NCBI GenBank assembly: GCA_033816765.1
Contig: CM066287.1
Span: 1 to 64,000 of the forward strand
Source of the DNA: Nothopassalora personata
Taxonomy: Eukaryota > Ascomycota > Dothideomycetes > Mycosphaerellales > Mycosphaerellaceae
Direction of reading: 5' to 3'
Length of the DNA stretch: 64,000 nucleotides
A program made the translations under genes and the position numbers. The notes below the pieces were generated by a model. The model was given only the letters and a program-made list of their open reading frames with translations, had not been told where the DNA came from and searched no databases. How positions within the stretch are numbered: the stretch's first letter is position 1; every line of letters begins with the position of its first letter. This document shows positions 17,735-29,180 of this stretch, one piece after another.

Positions 17735-20470
17735 AGCGAGTTTGAGTGCGCTGGTAGTATTGGATGATGTTGACGAATTGGCTACGAGAACGATACCCGA
17801 ACCCGCGAGCATTTGACTGTAACATTGTGCACGATCAAGAGAAATTATCCTAGGTTAGGAGTTTGACCTGACCTGGCCTGACTGTACGATAAGACTTAGT
17901 ATAGATACCCTTTGTTTTGTGCGAATAGAGAACATTGGTACCTTGTGTTCCCCTTCTCCCTCTCCTCTTTGCCTCTCTTTGACATTTCAAGCCGGCCCTG
18001 GCCCGCTCATGGTGGCATCTCGTTGAAGCGGAAGAGGACGGAGGGGATGCAAAATCTTCAGCCTTGGGCAAACCTCGGCGGCGGCCAAGATCACACCCGC
18101 CTCGCAACGCAAGGTCTTTGTATTGATTGGCCTTGAACGGAGAGAGCACGACTGGATATTGGAAGGCCGTTGTTGATTGTGCTTCTGTACGTGGCGTTGA
18201 GCCAATGCTGAATGGCGATGGATGGTGCAGGAGTAGTATGCCGTGTTATAGAACTTTTGTCGATATCGACGTGAGAGCGAACTTTATCACATGTCGCGCC
18301 CCATGTGGCGAAAAGTGGAGGGGAGCACAACAATCAATTGACATCTTCTCAATGGAAGATGATGCGTGACAACATCTGTGGCGCAAGTGAGAGGCCTCTG
18401 CCCTGATGGTAGGTTTGACCGCGCACATGGACCTGGCTCTTGTACGAGACCGGCGCCGTACCGTTGAGGCAATGCTGATCGTCGAGCATGATGAGATGGC
18501 CGTAACATGTCCTGCACCCAAAGACTGCATCGACCTGCACGCAGCGGCATTTCGAAGCTACAACGCTGTATCGTTGGGACGAACGAGAGTAGCCTACATC
18601 TGGGGCTATGTATGCCTTAACTCTGCGAGCGGAGATGGGATCATGTGACAGTCGATTCCGGGAACGCCAAAGGAAAGCAAAAGAGTCAAAAGGTCAGACA
18701 GAGAGGGGGAACGATCAGCATTGCCCCAGTGACGCACACGACGGCATCAAGCCATCTGAAGGCGACTGTGTAACACGCATTCTAATTGTTCTTGCTGCAA
18801 CTGGCCACAAAAAGGATCAGCGGGATCTCTTGCGCTGCAGAAAGAGAGGCTGGTCAGGGATGCAAAACAATCATCAGTGTCTGAGCGATGCTCTCGAAGA
18901 CGCCGAGGACGAGGTAGAACGGACCATCGGGCGTTCGACGATCGTCGAGATATGATTTATACATGCCAGGCTCCAGAGCAAGCCGCACACCTTACCGTCA
19001 AGAGCGTGCTGATCGGTAAAGTCAGCGGAGTTCTCACAGCATGTATGTTCTCAATCGTGGCTATCTGATAGTTGAAGGCTCGTGAGCAAAAGGATGAAGG
19101 TCCGGCCAAAAGGCAAAATAGTCAACATTAGCCCAGCGGCTACTCGACGTGCCTGAAGAGCATCGTACATCTCGAAGTGTCTGTGCTGGCGCTGTCCGAT
19201 CATCCAGTCTGAACACAGAGCATCTCAAGATGTCTCCTGCACCCTACCGTTGGGCCAATGCCGGTTGGCAAGGCTGTTGGGACATAGGAGTGTATCTGCC
19301 TTGCCTGCTTTGTCTGAGTCGCAAGCATGTGACTGTCTTGGCTGCTGAGGGTCCACCAATGGTGCAGTGTAAAGTGAGCGGGCATACATACCCATTCCAA
19401 GGTCGTGTCGAGTTGCAGTACTACACTCGAGTCAAGGAAGTAGCAGAACGGCAAGAGAATGTGCAACACCTTAATTATCCGTAAGGCGGTCAAGTGACTC
19501 GCGAGGCTGATGGCATTCCGCTGTCGACCTTTCGTAGCGACAGGTATGATTGAGAGGCTAGACAATCAGCACTGCGCCGACGATAATTGCATCGATACAA
19601 TGCTGTGCAAATTGTGATGTGAATCGTCCTGTTTAGGCTTCCAATGCTTCCCAGTGTACTTGTCGGCGTTTCGATTGTGGCGCCTTGCCGTCAAAAAGTA
19701 CTAATTGTCGGGCAAGTCCTAATTTATGATATATCTATGTAATTTCGTAGAGCATGGAAGCTGTACTTAATGGACAAAGAGATGCAGCACATTTCCGTGT
19801 CGCTGCATTCCACGATGAGAACAACCCCCCCCCCCCATCACAGACGAGTCACGTCTTCGTGAGGTCATGACAGTACGCCTGAGATATGTTGTCTGCGCCG
19901 TACCATTGAGACAAGACTGATTGTCTTTGCACGACATAGACAAGCTAACTATGAAGGCTAAACATCATGCTGTGCAAAGGAAAAGCCATGGCAACCGACG
20001 TATCTCATCAAGAGAAGATCTTGCAGAACTCAAGAAGAATAAAGATGGCAAATCAATCAGCATTGCCCCAAAGGGTATGAGGGGAGAGGGCGATCGCAGG
20101 CCGAGAACGAACGGTATCCTTAGACTGCTGGTCCGCTGAGACCTCTCCCCTGACGTCTTGACAGCGCTGCGTCGATCATGGCGCGTTACCGTTGAGACAA
20201 TTTGACTGTCGAGAAGGCCAGAGACTGGGAACTACACGTAGACTACATTGCCGGGGCATGATTCGAAGATGGGAGAAGGTTAGCAGCGGCGGTTCGGGGG
20301 TCGGTCGGTGAGCTGAGATCAAGGAGTAGTCGTCATAGGATGTGGAACTTGAGGCCTTCGTCATCGACATGAACTATGTATGGCGGATTCTGGTCCGGTT
20401 TGTGGAGGACCTGTACACACACTTCCATACATCTCCTGCCTACCCCGGCCCGGCGTCTCAATTATGTTCT
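17735..20470. other. Gene-free interval between KCH and LAS17
   Basis: 2.7 kb without a convincing ORF. It contains the degenerate inverted-repeat family described separately and a 13-C run near 19,825. Confidence 0.6.
18195..20210. repeat. Degenerate dispersed inverted-repeat family
   Basis: A core related to CCGTTGAGGCAATGCTGATCG recurs in forward orientation near 18195, 18461, 19247, 19899 and 20189, and in reverse orientation (ATCAGCATTGCCCC-like) near 18712, 19121, 19562 and 20054. The best pair, 18466-18481 against 18712-18727, is complementary at 15 of 16 bases. Flanking sequence upstream of several forward cores is also related (GTGAG-CTCT-CCTGAT-like). The pattern suggests eroded copies of a small palindromic element or internally repeated transposon. 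Confidence 0.5.
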
Positions 20471-22475
20471 CTACCAATCATCATCATCCTTCTCGTCATC
20501 TGCGAGCATCATTAGCAAACGACCCTTTCACGATCAATCTACAAAACGTGAACTTACCAGAATGACTAACTTTGCTCTTCCTCGCCGCCAACGCACTCGC
20601 CAACGCACCCGCAAGACCACCCTGCGCCGCATCACCACCTCCACCACCTGGCGCCGCGCTTGGCGCACTGACAGCTTCACTCCCTGGAACAGCAGCAGCA
20701 CTGCGATCCCTCTTCTCACTTTCACTAACCTTCTTGAGCTTAGCGCCACCTCGAATGTCAGCCAAAAGTCCGCCCCGGCCAGGTTGCGGAGCTGAAGGAG
20801 CAGCGGCTGCAGCTGTATCTTCTCCAATACCTGGCGAGGCGCCGCGTGGTGGCATGGGAGGAGGCGGAGGAGGTCCGGAAGATGAGGGCATCGGTGGAGG
20901 TGGCGGCGGAGGAGCGACGTTTGACGTTGGAGGGAGTGGAGGCGGAGGAAGTCCAGAAGATGAGGGCATCGGTGGAGGCGGCGGCGGAGGAGGAGGAGGA
21001 GCGACGTTTGATGTTGGAGGCAGTGGAGGTGGAGGAGGAGCGCCGGATGATGGTACAGGAGGTGCTGCTGGCGCGGACGGTCCAGGTCTTGATGATGTGG
21101 GGGGAAGGGGCGGTGGAGGTGGAGGACCATCTGTGGAGAATGAGCCCGAGCTCGGATTCGGCGAATCTCGCGGGGGCGGTGGAGGAGGGACTGCATTCCC
21201 TCTTGGCGGTGGTGGAGGAGCAGCGCTGCCTCGGGGTGGTGGAGGCGGAGCAGGGCTTGAAGATACACGTTTCCCTTCGAACGGTGGAGGAACAGCAAAC
21301 CGACCTGCAGGACCGTCGTCGAGAGGCTCCTTCGCTGGTAACGGCGGGCCTCGAGGCGGTGGTGGAGGACCTGGATTACTTTGACTCGTAGCTCTGTTGC
21401 GGTTTGGCAGCTTCGGTGAATCGTCCACTTTCGTCCCTGCTCCGGCGAAGGGCGGAGGTACAGCGAATCTTGGTCGTGGTGGAGATGGTTCTCTTGATGG
21501 GCTTGGGCTGGGGCTTGGAGGTCGCTGAACAGCTGCAGCACCTGCCTTCCTCCTAGATGGCGGAGGAGCTGGAGGTGGCCCTCTTCCTCCCGAGCTTCCC
21601 GTGTTCTGTGGACTCAAGTTCGCAGCATTCGGAGGGGGAGGCGGAGGCGGAGGTGCTCTCGCTGCGCGCTCTTTCTTCTCGGCGTCCGCCGCCGCCGTGG
21701 CCTTGTTCTGCTCCAGATAGCTCTTGATAAAGCCCGCATGCTCTTCGATCTGGTCTTCCGTAATGCCCATCTGCAGCAGGTCCGCCAACACGGCTTGAAC
21801 AGCAGGATCCGCCAGGTCAATCTCGCTCGCACTTGTTGCACGACTCCTATTCGGCGTGCTCATCGTCGGGCTGGGAGCATGAGAATTGTTGATCTCAATC
21901 CCCCGCGGCGGAATGATACTCTGCGGTGGGCCTTGCGGCGCGGGGTCCTTTTGCCTCGAAAAGCGTCCCAGCAGGCCATGCTTCTTGCCCCCACCCGCCT
22001 CTTGCGGCTGATACTGCTGCCCTCGCCCATACGCGCCCGCATTCTGCGCCGGGCCGTTGGCAAAGGGCTTGCTCCGTGTATTCTTATGCGCGTTCTTTTC
22101 CCTCTCGTCCATCTTCTTCTTGAACTGCTTGGCCTCTTTCTCGTCCGCGAAGCTCAGACCCGCTAGACAGTCCTCGAGCTCGAAGGTGTGGAAGAAGGTG
22201 CGATCCTGGTTATACTGGAAGGTGTCATATATCTCCTGGTCCCACAGCACGCCTCTGTTGGCCGGTGACACATCTACCAGCTTGATCCAGAAGGTGTTGC
22301 CGACGAGGTCGTTCGCGAGCACGGCGGCGCCTTGCAGACCGGTGTAGGTCCATCGGGAGCGGTTGGGGTAGGCGATGTAGAGTTTGGCGACGGCCACTGC
22401 TTGGATCTTGTTGGACGCTTTGGGGACAGTGCGCTTCACCGTCTGTTTGTCGTCTTCGTTCAGTATTGACGGCAT
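20471..22475 (-). CDS. LAS17: WASP-family actin nucleation promoter Las17
   Basis: 648 aa from two exons (22475-20558 and 20499-20471) with a 58-nt intron (GTAAGT donor, TGCTAATG branch region, CGCAG acceptor). Las17/WASP activates the Arp2/3 complex at endocytic actin patches. Domains: N-terminal WH1 (SRWTYTGLQGAAVLANDLVG, GVLWDQEIYDTFQYNQDRTF); a short basic region; a very long polyproline core (residues about 280-540) for SH3 and profilin binding; a WH2 actin-binding motif (GGLLADIRGGAKLKKV); and an acidic C-terminus. Splicing matters: it creates the ending HSDDEKDDDDW, the classic Arp2/3-binding acidic tail with terminal tryptophan, whereas the unspliced frame lacks it. Confidence 0.95.
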
Positions 22476-23282
22476 ATTGATGGATCGTGGAGAGGAGCCG
22501 TAGACGTCGGTCGTGGTCGTCTTCTCGGTGTGCCGTAGTTCTATGCTACGGGCGAGCCCGTGAGCACCGCGGCAAGCGGTAGGAGAGCCTATGAGCCGGA
22601 GGTGAGTCCGTGAGTGCTGGTGGAATGAAGCCGATGGGAAGTCGGTCTACCGCGTGAACAATGGATATGTCATGTGTACACCGATACACCGCCAGCACAA
22701 GCACAAGCACAAGCACAAGAGCTGAGGCTGAGAAGAGAGAAAGAGAGAGAGAGAGAGTCATTCCACGGCGAAATGTTGACGCCTGAGAGTTCCGAGTCGG
22801 GTCGTGATTAGTCAACTTTGAATGGCCAGCCACAGCACATGGATGCTGGCGCAGTCGAGGCCAAGACTTTCTCCACGTGCGTGCCACTCAACTGCAAAAT
22901 GTTCACCGCACGGCGGCGCGCGATATCGCCGATGCTCCAGGGAGTGACGGAAGTGAATGAGACCGAGGTTCGGATAGCGTAGTCGGACGATCATCCCATG
23001 TGTTCATGCAGTAACGCTACGCAACGCCAGAAAGTAGCCGTCCACAGTGAGGCGGCCATGCATGAAGCGCATTTGAGCCGTGAGACGGCAATATGTCTGC
23101 CACCTCACAGCATCGCGGCCGTCCTCGTCTTCTGGGCAGGCGACCGGCCAGAAAAGAGGTCCACCGCACGCTTGCTCCACTGGCTGTGCCAGCGCATAAA
23201 CTCGCCCCACCGTACTCGTCGCCCAGCCCGACAGAAAACGCTCCAAGCACCGTTGTGCCCCACAACGTCCGCTCGCTGTGCT
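22476..23282. other. Intergenic between LAS17 5' end and TIF11 3' end
   Basis: No gene supported. Contains CACAAG tandem units (about 22694-22720) and an AG dinucleotide run (about 22735-22757) in the LAS17 upstream region. Confidence 0.6.
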
Positions 23283-23870
23283 CTAGATGTCGTCCACATC
23301 GATCTCATCGTCGCTTCCGTCGGAGTCGTCCTCGCCGAAATCGAATCCGATCCCACCCTCTTCATCTCCACCGTATGTGTCTGTCTCGTTGATCTTGGCG
23401 CTCTCTGGAAGCTCTCCGTATGCTTTCAAGCTACGTGCTTCGTCGGCAGAGTACTTGAGGATGACGTCGCCCTTCTCGTCTTGGTAGTCGCGGAGGGAGA
23501 GGAGGATGATGTCGCCCTGGTTGATCCAGACCTTCTTGCGGAGTTTGCCGCGGATGTGTGCCAGTCGCTTGGCGCCGTCGAAGCAGAGGGCTTCGAGACG
23601 ACCGTTACCCAGCATCTTGACGACTTGTGCGTACTCTGAGAGAGTGTCAGCTGTCCGGCCAGTGCGCGTATGTACGAGGTTGTATGTCCTTACCCTGACC
23701 CTCCTCTTTGAAGGTAAGTTCACGCTTCTCATTGTCGTTCTCGTTCTTTCCTCTTCTCCTGTTCTTACCGCCCTATATGCCCTGGTGTCAGCCGCTGCAC
23801 GTTTGATGCGTTCGCTCGGCTCGTTTCGTGTCTGTCTGGCATCGCGTACCTTTCCCTTGTTCTTCGGCAT
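23283..23870 (-). CDS. TIF11: Translation initiation factor eIF1A
   Basis: 150 aa from three exons: 23870-23850 (MPKNKGK), 23772-23694 and 23635-23283. Introns of 77 and 58 nt have GTACGC and GTAAGG donors and ATATAG and CTCAG acceptors. eIF1A binds the 40S A site and promotes scanning and start-codon selection. Spliced exon 2 gives the basic [20 protein letters not shown], matching the family's N-terminal tail; exon 3 gives the OB fold ([39 protein letters not shown]) and the acidic C-terminal tail ending DEIDVDDI. The unspliced frame would replace the conserved N-terminus with unrelated sequence, so splicing is required. Confidence 0.96.
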   Translation of the reverse strand: MPKNKGKVRDARQTRNEPSERIKRAAADTRAYRAVRTGEEERTRTTMRSVNLPSKRRVRVRTYNLVHTRTGRTADTLSEYAQVVKMLGNGRLEALCFDGAKRLAHIRGKLRKKVWINQGDIILLSLRDYQDEKGDVILKYSADEARSLKAYGELPESAKINETDTYGGDEEGGIGFDFGEDDSDGSDDEIDVDDI

Positions 23871-24285
23871 GTTGACGGTTGATTCAAGTGTGTTCTACAA
23901 ATTGTGGGTCAATCAGGATCGCAGAGGGAATCTAGCGTCTCGAAGACCGTGCGGAGCGCGAGGAGGGTGTGTCGTGCAGCGATTTCTCGACGTCGCCCTC
24001 TCTGACATGCGCACTGCGCCTGTCCGGAAAGAAATACATACCTGCTGGATTTCGTGCGGCTTCCTTGCCTGTTCTGCAGTGTGAAGTGGCGGTATTTGGT
24101 GGCGGTGGGACGTTGAAGGGAGAGCGGCTTTTAGCAATGGAGGGGTCCATTATGACACGACACAGCCGCCAGCGCTTTGTGTGGGGCGCACAGAGGAAGC
24201 GCTGATTGCTGAGAAGCTCCGATTTGTGCATGAGCAGGTGATCTTCACTATATCTCGAGAATCCTTGACTACGCCAACAGGGGAC
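23871..24285. promoter_or_regulatory. Divergent TIF11/unknown-gene promoter
   Basis: About 415 bp between two outward-facing starts. No specific site identified. Confidence 0.35.
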
Positions 24286-25191
24286 ATGTCAGCGGTGAAT
24301 GCTGTACAGAACGTCGCGAAAAATGGGCTGGAAGCAGTACGGAGCGCGGCTAAGGCTACAGCTCCAATAATCACAGCCGATGCACAGCGAGGTGCACGCA
24401 AGATATTGGATGGGACCTCGGGCAGTTCATCGATCCAGCGCGGTCGCAGCCATGGATGCAAAGCACTTCAACGCATCGATCACTCGGCGCGGAACACATT
24501 CAGCGATGCGGCATCCTGGCAAGGCACCGCAAAGCCCAACACGGCGCACAACAACTACACCAAACCACAACGCCCCACGCCGCTCCTAACCTTCACCTAC
24601 GAACCTCACCCCAGACCAATCAACTGCACCACCTTTACGCCCACCAAAACGTTCATATCCGACCCGTCACACCCTTTCCACATACGAGCCCAACGGCGTC
24701 TAGCAGCTTTCGATCCGACAAAACTTACGTGGAGAGTACAAGTCCCCGTTGCAGTGTCGAAAAGGCCGGCTCTTAGGAGGGAAGCGGAGAAGAGGGTTAA
24801 GAATGCGGTCAGGAAGGAGTTGAGGGAGATGGGGTATGGGGAGGATGGTGGGAGACTTGGCGTGGAGCAAGCTGGCGAGGCGGCTGATCAATCCTTGCTT
24901 GCGGAGCCTGAAAGCGCAGGGATAAGCAAGAAGGAAATGGGCAGAGCGTTGAGTGGAGCGCTGTTGATGATGACGAATAGGGATCCGATGAGATCGCTGA
25001 CCTTTAAGAGTGAGGAAGTTAGGGAGGAGGTCAGGAGATGGGTCGGCAAGGTGCTGAGGGAGCGGGAGAGAGGTGGAGGAGGTAATGTCCGCAGGGACTA
25101 CAACTCGCGGCAGGACAATGTTGGAGTAAAGCGGCTGTCGTCAAAGGATGGAATCATGAAAGGTAGGGCCGGTTCCAATGCAGGATGGTGA
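24286..25191 (+). CDS. Conserved-looking hypothetical protein
   Basis: 301 aa from ATG 24286 (MSAVNAVQNVAKNGLEAVRS); the frame is open a further 35 codons upstream but without ATG. The N-terminal 45 residues are alanine-rich and amphipathic, possibly a mitochondrial targeting region. The middle carries PTPLLTFTYEPHPRPINCTT and HPFHIRAQRRLAAFDPTKLT, then a basic helical stretch (KRPALRREAEKRVKNAVRKE) and a second helical block (KKEMGRALSGALLMMTNRD) before a disordered basic end. Divergent from TIF11. I do not recognise the family; the coherent basic and helical composition argues it is real. Confidence 0.6.
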   Translation: MSAVNAVQNVAKNGLEAVRSAAKATAPIITADAQRGARKILDGTSGSSSIQRGRSHGCKALQRIDHSARNTFSDAASWQGTAKPNTAHNNYTKPQRPTPLLTFTYEPHPRPINCTTFTPTKTFISDPSHPFHIRAQRRLAAFDPTKLTWRVQVPVAVSKRPALRREAEKRVKNAVRKELREMGYGEDGGRLGVEQAGEAADQSLLAEPESAGISKKEMGRALSGALLMMTNRDPMRSLTFKSEEVREEVRRWVGKVLRERERGGGGNVRRDYNSRQDNVGVKRLSSKDGIMKGRAGSNAGW

Positions 25192-26946
25192 GGCTTCGAG
25201 TCCTGGAACATCACATCATCATGCGAGGTGCTAGGCGGCAACTCCGACTCGACGCTGTCTACTTGCCAGTGGTAGCGCAAAGACCAGAAACGGAAGGAGC
25301 AACATCGTAGTGGTGGCGCTGAGCTTACTGCCAGAACATACCTGCCTGGCTGCCATGCTCTTGTCCGACATCACCTGCAGGCGACCGGGCGCCCGTCCGC
25401 CAATAAATTTCCGCCGTATTGCCGGGTGCCTCTACCTACCTTGAGACGTTCCACTTATGTCGATATGATCCTGCAAGATTGAGTTCAGATTGCCGTACGC
25501 ACCCAGCAGTGGAAGATTCGCGTATGGTGCAAGCCATCTACTGATACTGAAGCTGTCTGCACAACATCGATGTCGGCATTACGAGATGAAGCCATTTATG
25601 GCCCGCCTTGGCTAGATGAGTTCACCTTGAGCTCTACATGCCAGACTATGGGTCAGGGATATCAAGCGCCCGAAGCCGAGGCCCATGCAAGACGGTGGTA
25701 TCATGTCCAGGGACGTATTTCGTAAGAACATGGCTAGAGCAATGGCAATGGCGTTACACAGGGGAATGACAGTGGCCTATACTGCTCGGCGGCAAGGACA
25801 TTTTCGCGACATAGTGATCCAGCTGAGAACGCGGCAATTCGATCACGGACTCTATCCCTTCTGCTGCAAGACCTGCTTGCTCGAGAGGGAAGCTACGAAG
25901 TCTCACACGCACACTTCATGCTCACTGGTTGACGCAGTACGCGCTTTTGCGAAGTATGGAGAATCCCACCTTGTTCTTCACCGCGTAATAGCATAATGCT
26001 GGAAGCTCGTTTGCCATGGCAATCGCTGCTCGCGGCATCTCGTGTCGCAAAGATAGCCTTCACTCCTTAATGACCTCTAGATCGCATCCGATACACAAAA
26101 TACGATACACAAGATACGACTTACTGAGATCACGGAGACTCTGTAGCCGACCCTGCATACACTCGCGAACGTGCAGGGTCTATCATCTGAGTCGGTAAAC
26201 AGCCAGCAAGCCACAACTGCTTTTGGCAAACTGTCAGACATTCCAGACCAACTCATCTGCAGATCAAGCAGCTACTCGCGTTCGCGTAGGTCAACAACTA
26301 ACATCTGACACGGCGCTGGAGAGGCGTTGTTGCCTCGTAATCGGGCTCACCGCGTGGCTGGCCCGAACCCGCCGCCACTGCGGGGGTGCTGAGATCTTGG
26401 CATGTTTCAACCGCACCTCCACCTTTTACCATCACATGCACGTTTCATACAGCTTGCACAAACGGCTAATGGCGTCCAATGTCAGTCATTGCACAGATAC
26501 GATGGTGGCTGAACATGCCGTCGAAGTCTGAATTCCACGTGCTGCGAGCAAGCCACGGCGGCAGTGGCTGGCTGGAGAGAAAGTTTGCAGATGACTGACC
26601 ACACCACATCCAGCTGTGGCCCAGCATGAGACGACAACACAAGAGGCACAGCCGTGTCTGGACCGCTGCGTGATACGGGGACATCTGGAATACATGACCC
26701 TCTTCAGCAAGTCGGTGGAGTCGACGCCACCACGCAGCTTTCGAGGAGAATGGATTGACTCAGGCCTAGCGTGAGTGATAGGCGCTGTGTTCCTCAGCAC
26801 CAGTCAATGCGTGCCTGCATCAGCTCAGACCGATACTGCGCACCGGCACATACTCGCGGAGTGTGGAGACATCGCAACACTGACCGAAACTTCAGCTGTC
26901 TGCAAGTCCAGGCCGGCCGAGGCCAGGACTGCGAATACCGTACCGG
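25192..26946. other. Long intergenic region upstream of the cysteine-repeat gene
   Basis: 1.75 kb with only short, composition-poor frames on both strands. Nothing recognised apart from the TATA box at its right end. Confidence 0.5.
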
Positions 26947-26954
26947 TTATAAAA
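26947..26954 (+). promoter_or_regulatory. TATA box of the cysteine-repeat gene
   Basis: TTATAAAA, 64 bp before the chosen ATG at 27018. An ATG at 26972 lies in another frame and only about 20 bp from the box, so transcription probably begins downstream of it. Confidence 0.55.
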
Positions 26955-27017
26955 CCACCCCCCTTGCCACAATGCAGAGCGGCAAGTCGTTGCCTTCGCC
27001 TCCTCAGACCGCCCAAC

Positions 27018-29180
27018 ATGAGGTCAAGACTTTATCTTACCTTTGCCTTGTGCACGACAAGCACCTTCGCCAGGAGATTGCTCTTACAGCCCGCGGGGTT
27101 GGCCATAAACAGCTTGGGCGACCTCTCACTTGGCGAAATATTCGATTCACCGGCCAAGGTCATTCAGATTGACGACATCATTCCTGTTGCGGACACAAAC
27201 GGTAACAACCGCTGTTGTCCCATCGGCACGGTCAACAACGGCGTATCCTGTGTGTTCCCAGAAAGCTCTGTTTGTCCCGTAGGCACACGCCTGGTCGGTA
27301 GCGTCTGTGTCAGCGAAGCAGGGCCGCAATGTCCAACAGGTCAGCATTTCGATAACGGTCTGTGCATCAGCGATGTACCGCCAGAGTGCCCCAAGGGCTC
27401 TCAACTCAAAGGCACGCAGTGTGAATCTCTGAAGGATGCAACCTGTTCATCAGGCTTCGAGCTCAAGGGACATGACTGTGTCTCGCTTGACCCTCCTGCG
27501 TGTCTGCCAGCTTTTAAGCTTAAGGACAACATTTGCGTGCCCATAGAGCCGCCGACATGTCCAGAGGGTCTTCGCTTCGAGGACGGTGCCTGCGTGGGAG
27601 TCGAACCGCCAAAGTGCCCAGACGGAACCAAGCTTGAGAAAGGTCTCTGTTATGGCATCGATAAACCGAAGTGCGAGACAGACTCAGACTTTGATGAGAG
27701 CGTTGGTCTTTGCGTTCACAAGAAAAGGCCAGAATGTCCCTCAAATTTCATCCAAGAAGGGGATATCTGTGTTGCAGACAGTGAGCCACAATGTGAGGCG
27801 GGAGAATTCGACGGCAAGATATGCAAGGCGGCGCCCAAATGCCCCGAGGACTACAGACTCGATGGCAATCAATGCCTCAAGGAAGCGCCATTCGCATGTC
27901 CCGATGGTACCGAAGAAGTTACAGATCCAGACTCGGATGTCTCCAAATGCTGTACGAAAGGTTTCAAGCTTACGGATGGCAAATGCCATCTGCCAGAGCG
28001 TGATTCAGACAACTGCCCGCCTGGCTCGCAATACGATGAAGATTTGGAGGCCTGCGTTACTCCACCGGAGCAGGCCAGGTGTCCCGTCGGATACGCCTTC
28101 GAAGATGGCAAATGTACCAGTAAAACAGCTCCGGATTGTCCTGGTCGTGGCACTTTGGTCAAGGGCGAGTGCATAATCAGCACAATTCCCGAATGCCCAG
28201 AAGGAAGCAGCTTCCTCGGCGGGAAGTGCATCAGCGACACAGGTCCGGAGTGTCCCCCTAACACGAAGCATGACCGGGATAAATGCACTTCTATAAGAGC
28301 GCCACTTTGTCCTATCGGCACCGTCCTGACAGACAGCAGCTGCGTCAGTGAGAAGCTTCCAGTCTGTCCGCCAGGCTCAGTCCAGAGAGGCAGACTCTGC
28401 CAGTTCCCAAACAAGCCTCGATGTCCTGACGGCTCGAACATGGCAGGGAAAGATTGTGCGTCCCCTGTTCCGCCCGAATGCCCAAAAGGAACAACTTTCA
28501 CTGGGGAGAGATGCGTGTCGAGCAACCCGCCTCAGTGTCCCCCCGGCTCGCGATTCGATCGCGGCACCTGTGTTGCCGCAGGGCCACACTGTCCCTACGG
28601 TCAACAACTTCTCAATGGACGATGTGTCGGCAGGGAGCAAGCGAAGTGCCCTGAAGGCAGTACATTCGACGGTACTGACTGTGTCTCAAATAAGAAGCCA
28701 GAATGTGCTGAGGGCCTCCAGTGGGACGGCAAGACCTGTGTGGGCAAGAAGGGTCCTGAGTGCGGTCCTAAATTGGTCTTCGACGGTACACGATGTGTTT
28801 CCCCCGAGCCAATTACGTGCCCAGAAGGCTCTGCGCTCATCAGTGGCAAATGCGTGGCTGCACCACCAAGGTGTCCGGAGGGGTCTGTCCTACTCGGAGG
28901 ACAGTGCGTTCTGACGAAGCGACCGGAGTGCCCTCCAAATACCGTTCCTGATGGCGACAGGTGTCTATCCACCGAGCCAGCTAAGTGTCCGGATGGTTTG
29001 GTTCCTAAGGGCGATGCCTGCGTGTCACCAGTGCCTCCCACGTGTCAAGAGGGCACAGTCTGGGATGGGGCGCGATGCCAGACCCAGGCTACATACGACT
29101 GTTTCGACATGGGAGTCTTCTGTCCTGATGTCCAGAAGGGACCACTGCTTTTGCCTGGGCCCGTCAATGGGTCCAGGTGA
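27018..29180 (+). CDS. Large secreted cysteine-repeat protein (33 CPxG units)
   Basis: 720 aa, one exon. Start chosen at 27018 because it begins a clear signal peptide (MRSRLYLTFALCTTSTFA) and follows a TATA box; the frame is open upstream but those residues do not look secreted. After about 55 residues the protein consists of roughly 33 tandem units of about 20 residues, each of the form CPxGxxFxxGxCV followed by a short linker ending PxC. Each unit holds two cysteines, implying a rod of disulfide-bonded modules. The pattern resembles oocyst-wall-type cysteine repeats of apicomplexans, but that is a resemblance only. A few units are atypical (a CC pair at the start and mid-protein). The C-terminus (FCPDVQKGPLLLPGPVNGSR) lacks a GPI signal, so release to the wall or medium is likely. 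Not obviously a known fungal family. Confidence 0.85.
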   Translation: MRSRLYLTFALCTTSTFARRLLLQPAGLAINSLGDLSLGEIFDSPAKVIQIDDIIPVADTNGNNRCCPIGTVNNGVSCVFPESSVCPVGTRLVGSVCVSEAGPQCPTGQHFDNGLCISDVPPECPKGSQLKGTQCESLKDATCSSGFELKGHDCVSLDPPACLPAFKLKDNICVPIEPPTCPEGLRFEDGACVGVEPPKCPDGTKLEKGLCYGIDKPKCETDSDFDESVGLCVHKKRPECPSNFIQEGDICVADSEPQCEAGEFDGKICKAAPKCPEDYRLDGNQCLKEAPFACPDGTEEVTDPDSDVSKCCTKGFKLTDGKCHLPERDSDNCPPGSQYDEDLEACVTPPEQARCPVGYAFEDGKCTSKTAPDCPGRGTLVKGECIISTIPECPEGSSFLGGKCISDTGPECPPNTKHDRDKCTSIRAPLCPIGTVLTDSSCVSEKLPVCPPGSVQRGRLCQFPNKPRCPDGSNMAGKDCASPVPPECPKGTTFTGERCVSSNPPQCPPGSRFDRGTCVAAGPHCPYGQQLLNGRCVGREQAKCPEGSTFDGTDCVSNKKPECAEGLQWDGKTCVGKKGPECGPKLVFDGTRCVSPEPITCPEGSALISGKCVAAPPRCPEGSVLLGGQCVLTKRPECPPNTVPDGDRCLSTEPAKCPDGLVPKGDACVSPVPPTCQEGTVWDGARCQTQATYDCFDMGVFCPDVQKGPLLLPGPVNGSR

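Noticed and set aside
20572..21384. 270-codon glycine-rich plus-strand frame
   Set aside because: Antisense of the Las17 polyproline region; the GGGGG pattern is the complement of proline codons.
26972..27172. ATG upstream of the cysteine-repeat gene in another frame
   Set aside because: Only about 20 bp from the TATA box, so likely upstream of the transcript start; its product shows no domain.
27018..29180. CRISPR-like or DNA-level satellite explanation for the cysteine-repeat region
   Set aside because: The repeat is at protein level; the DNA units are too diverged to be a satellite, and spacing follows codons.
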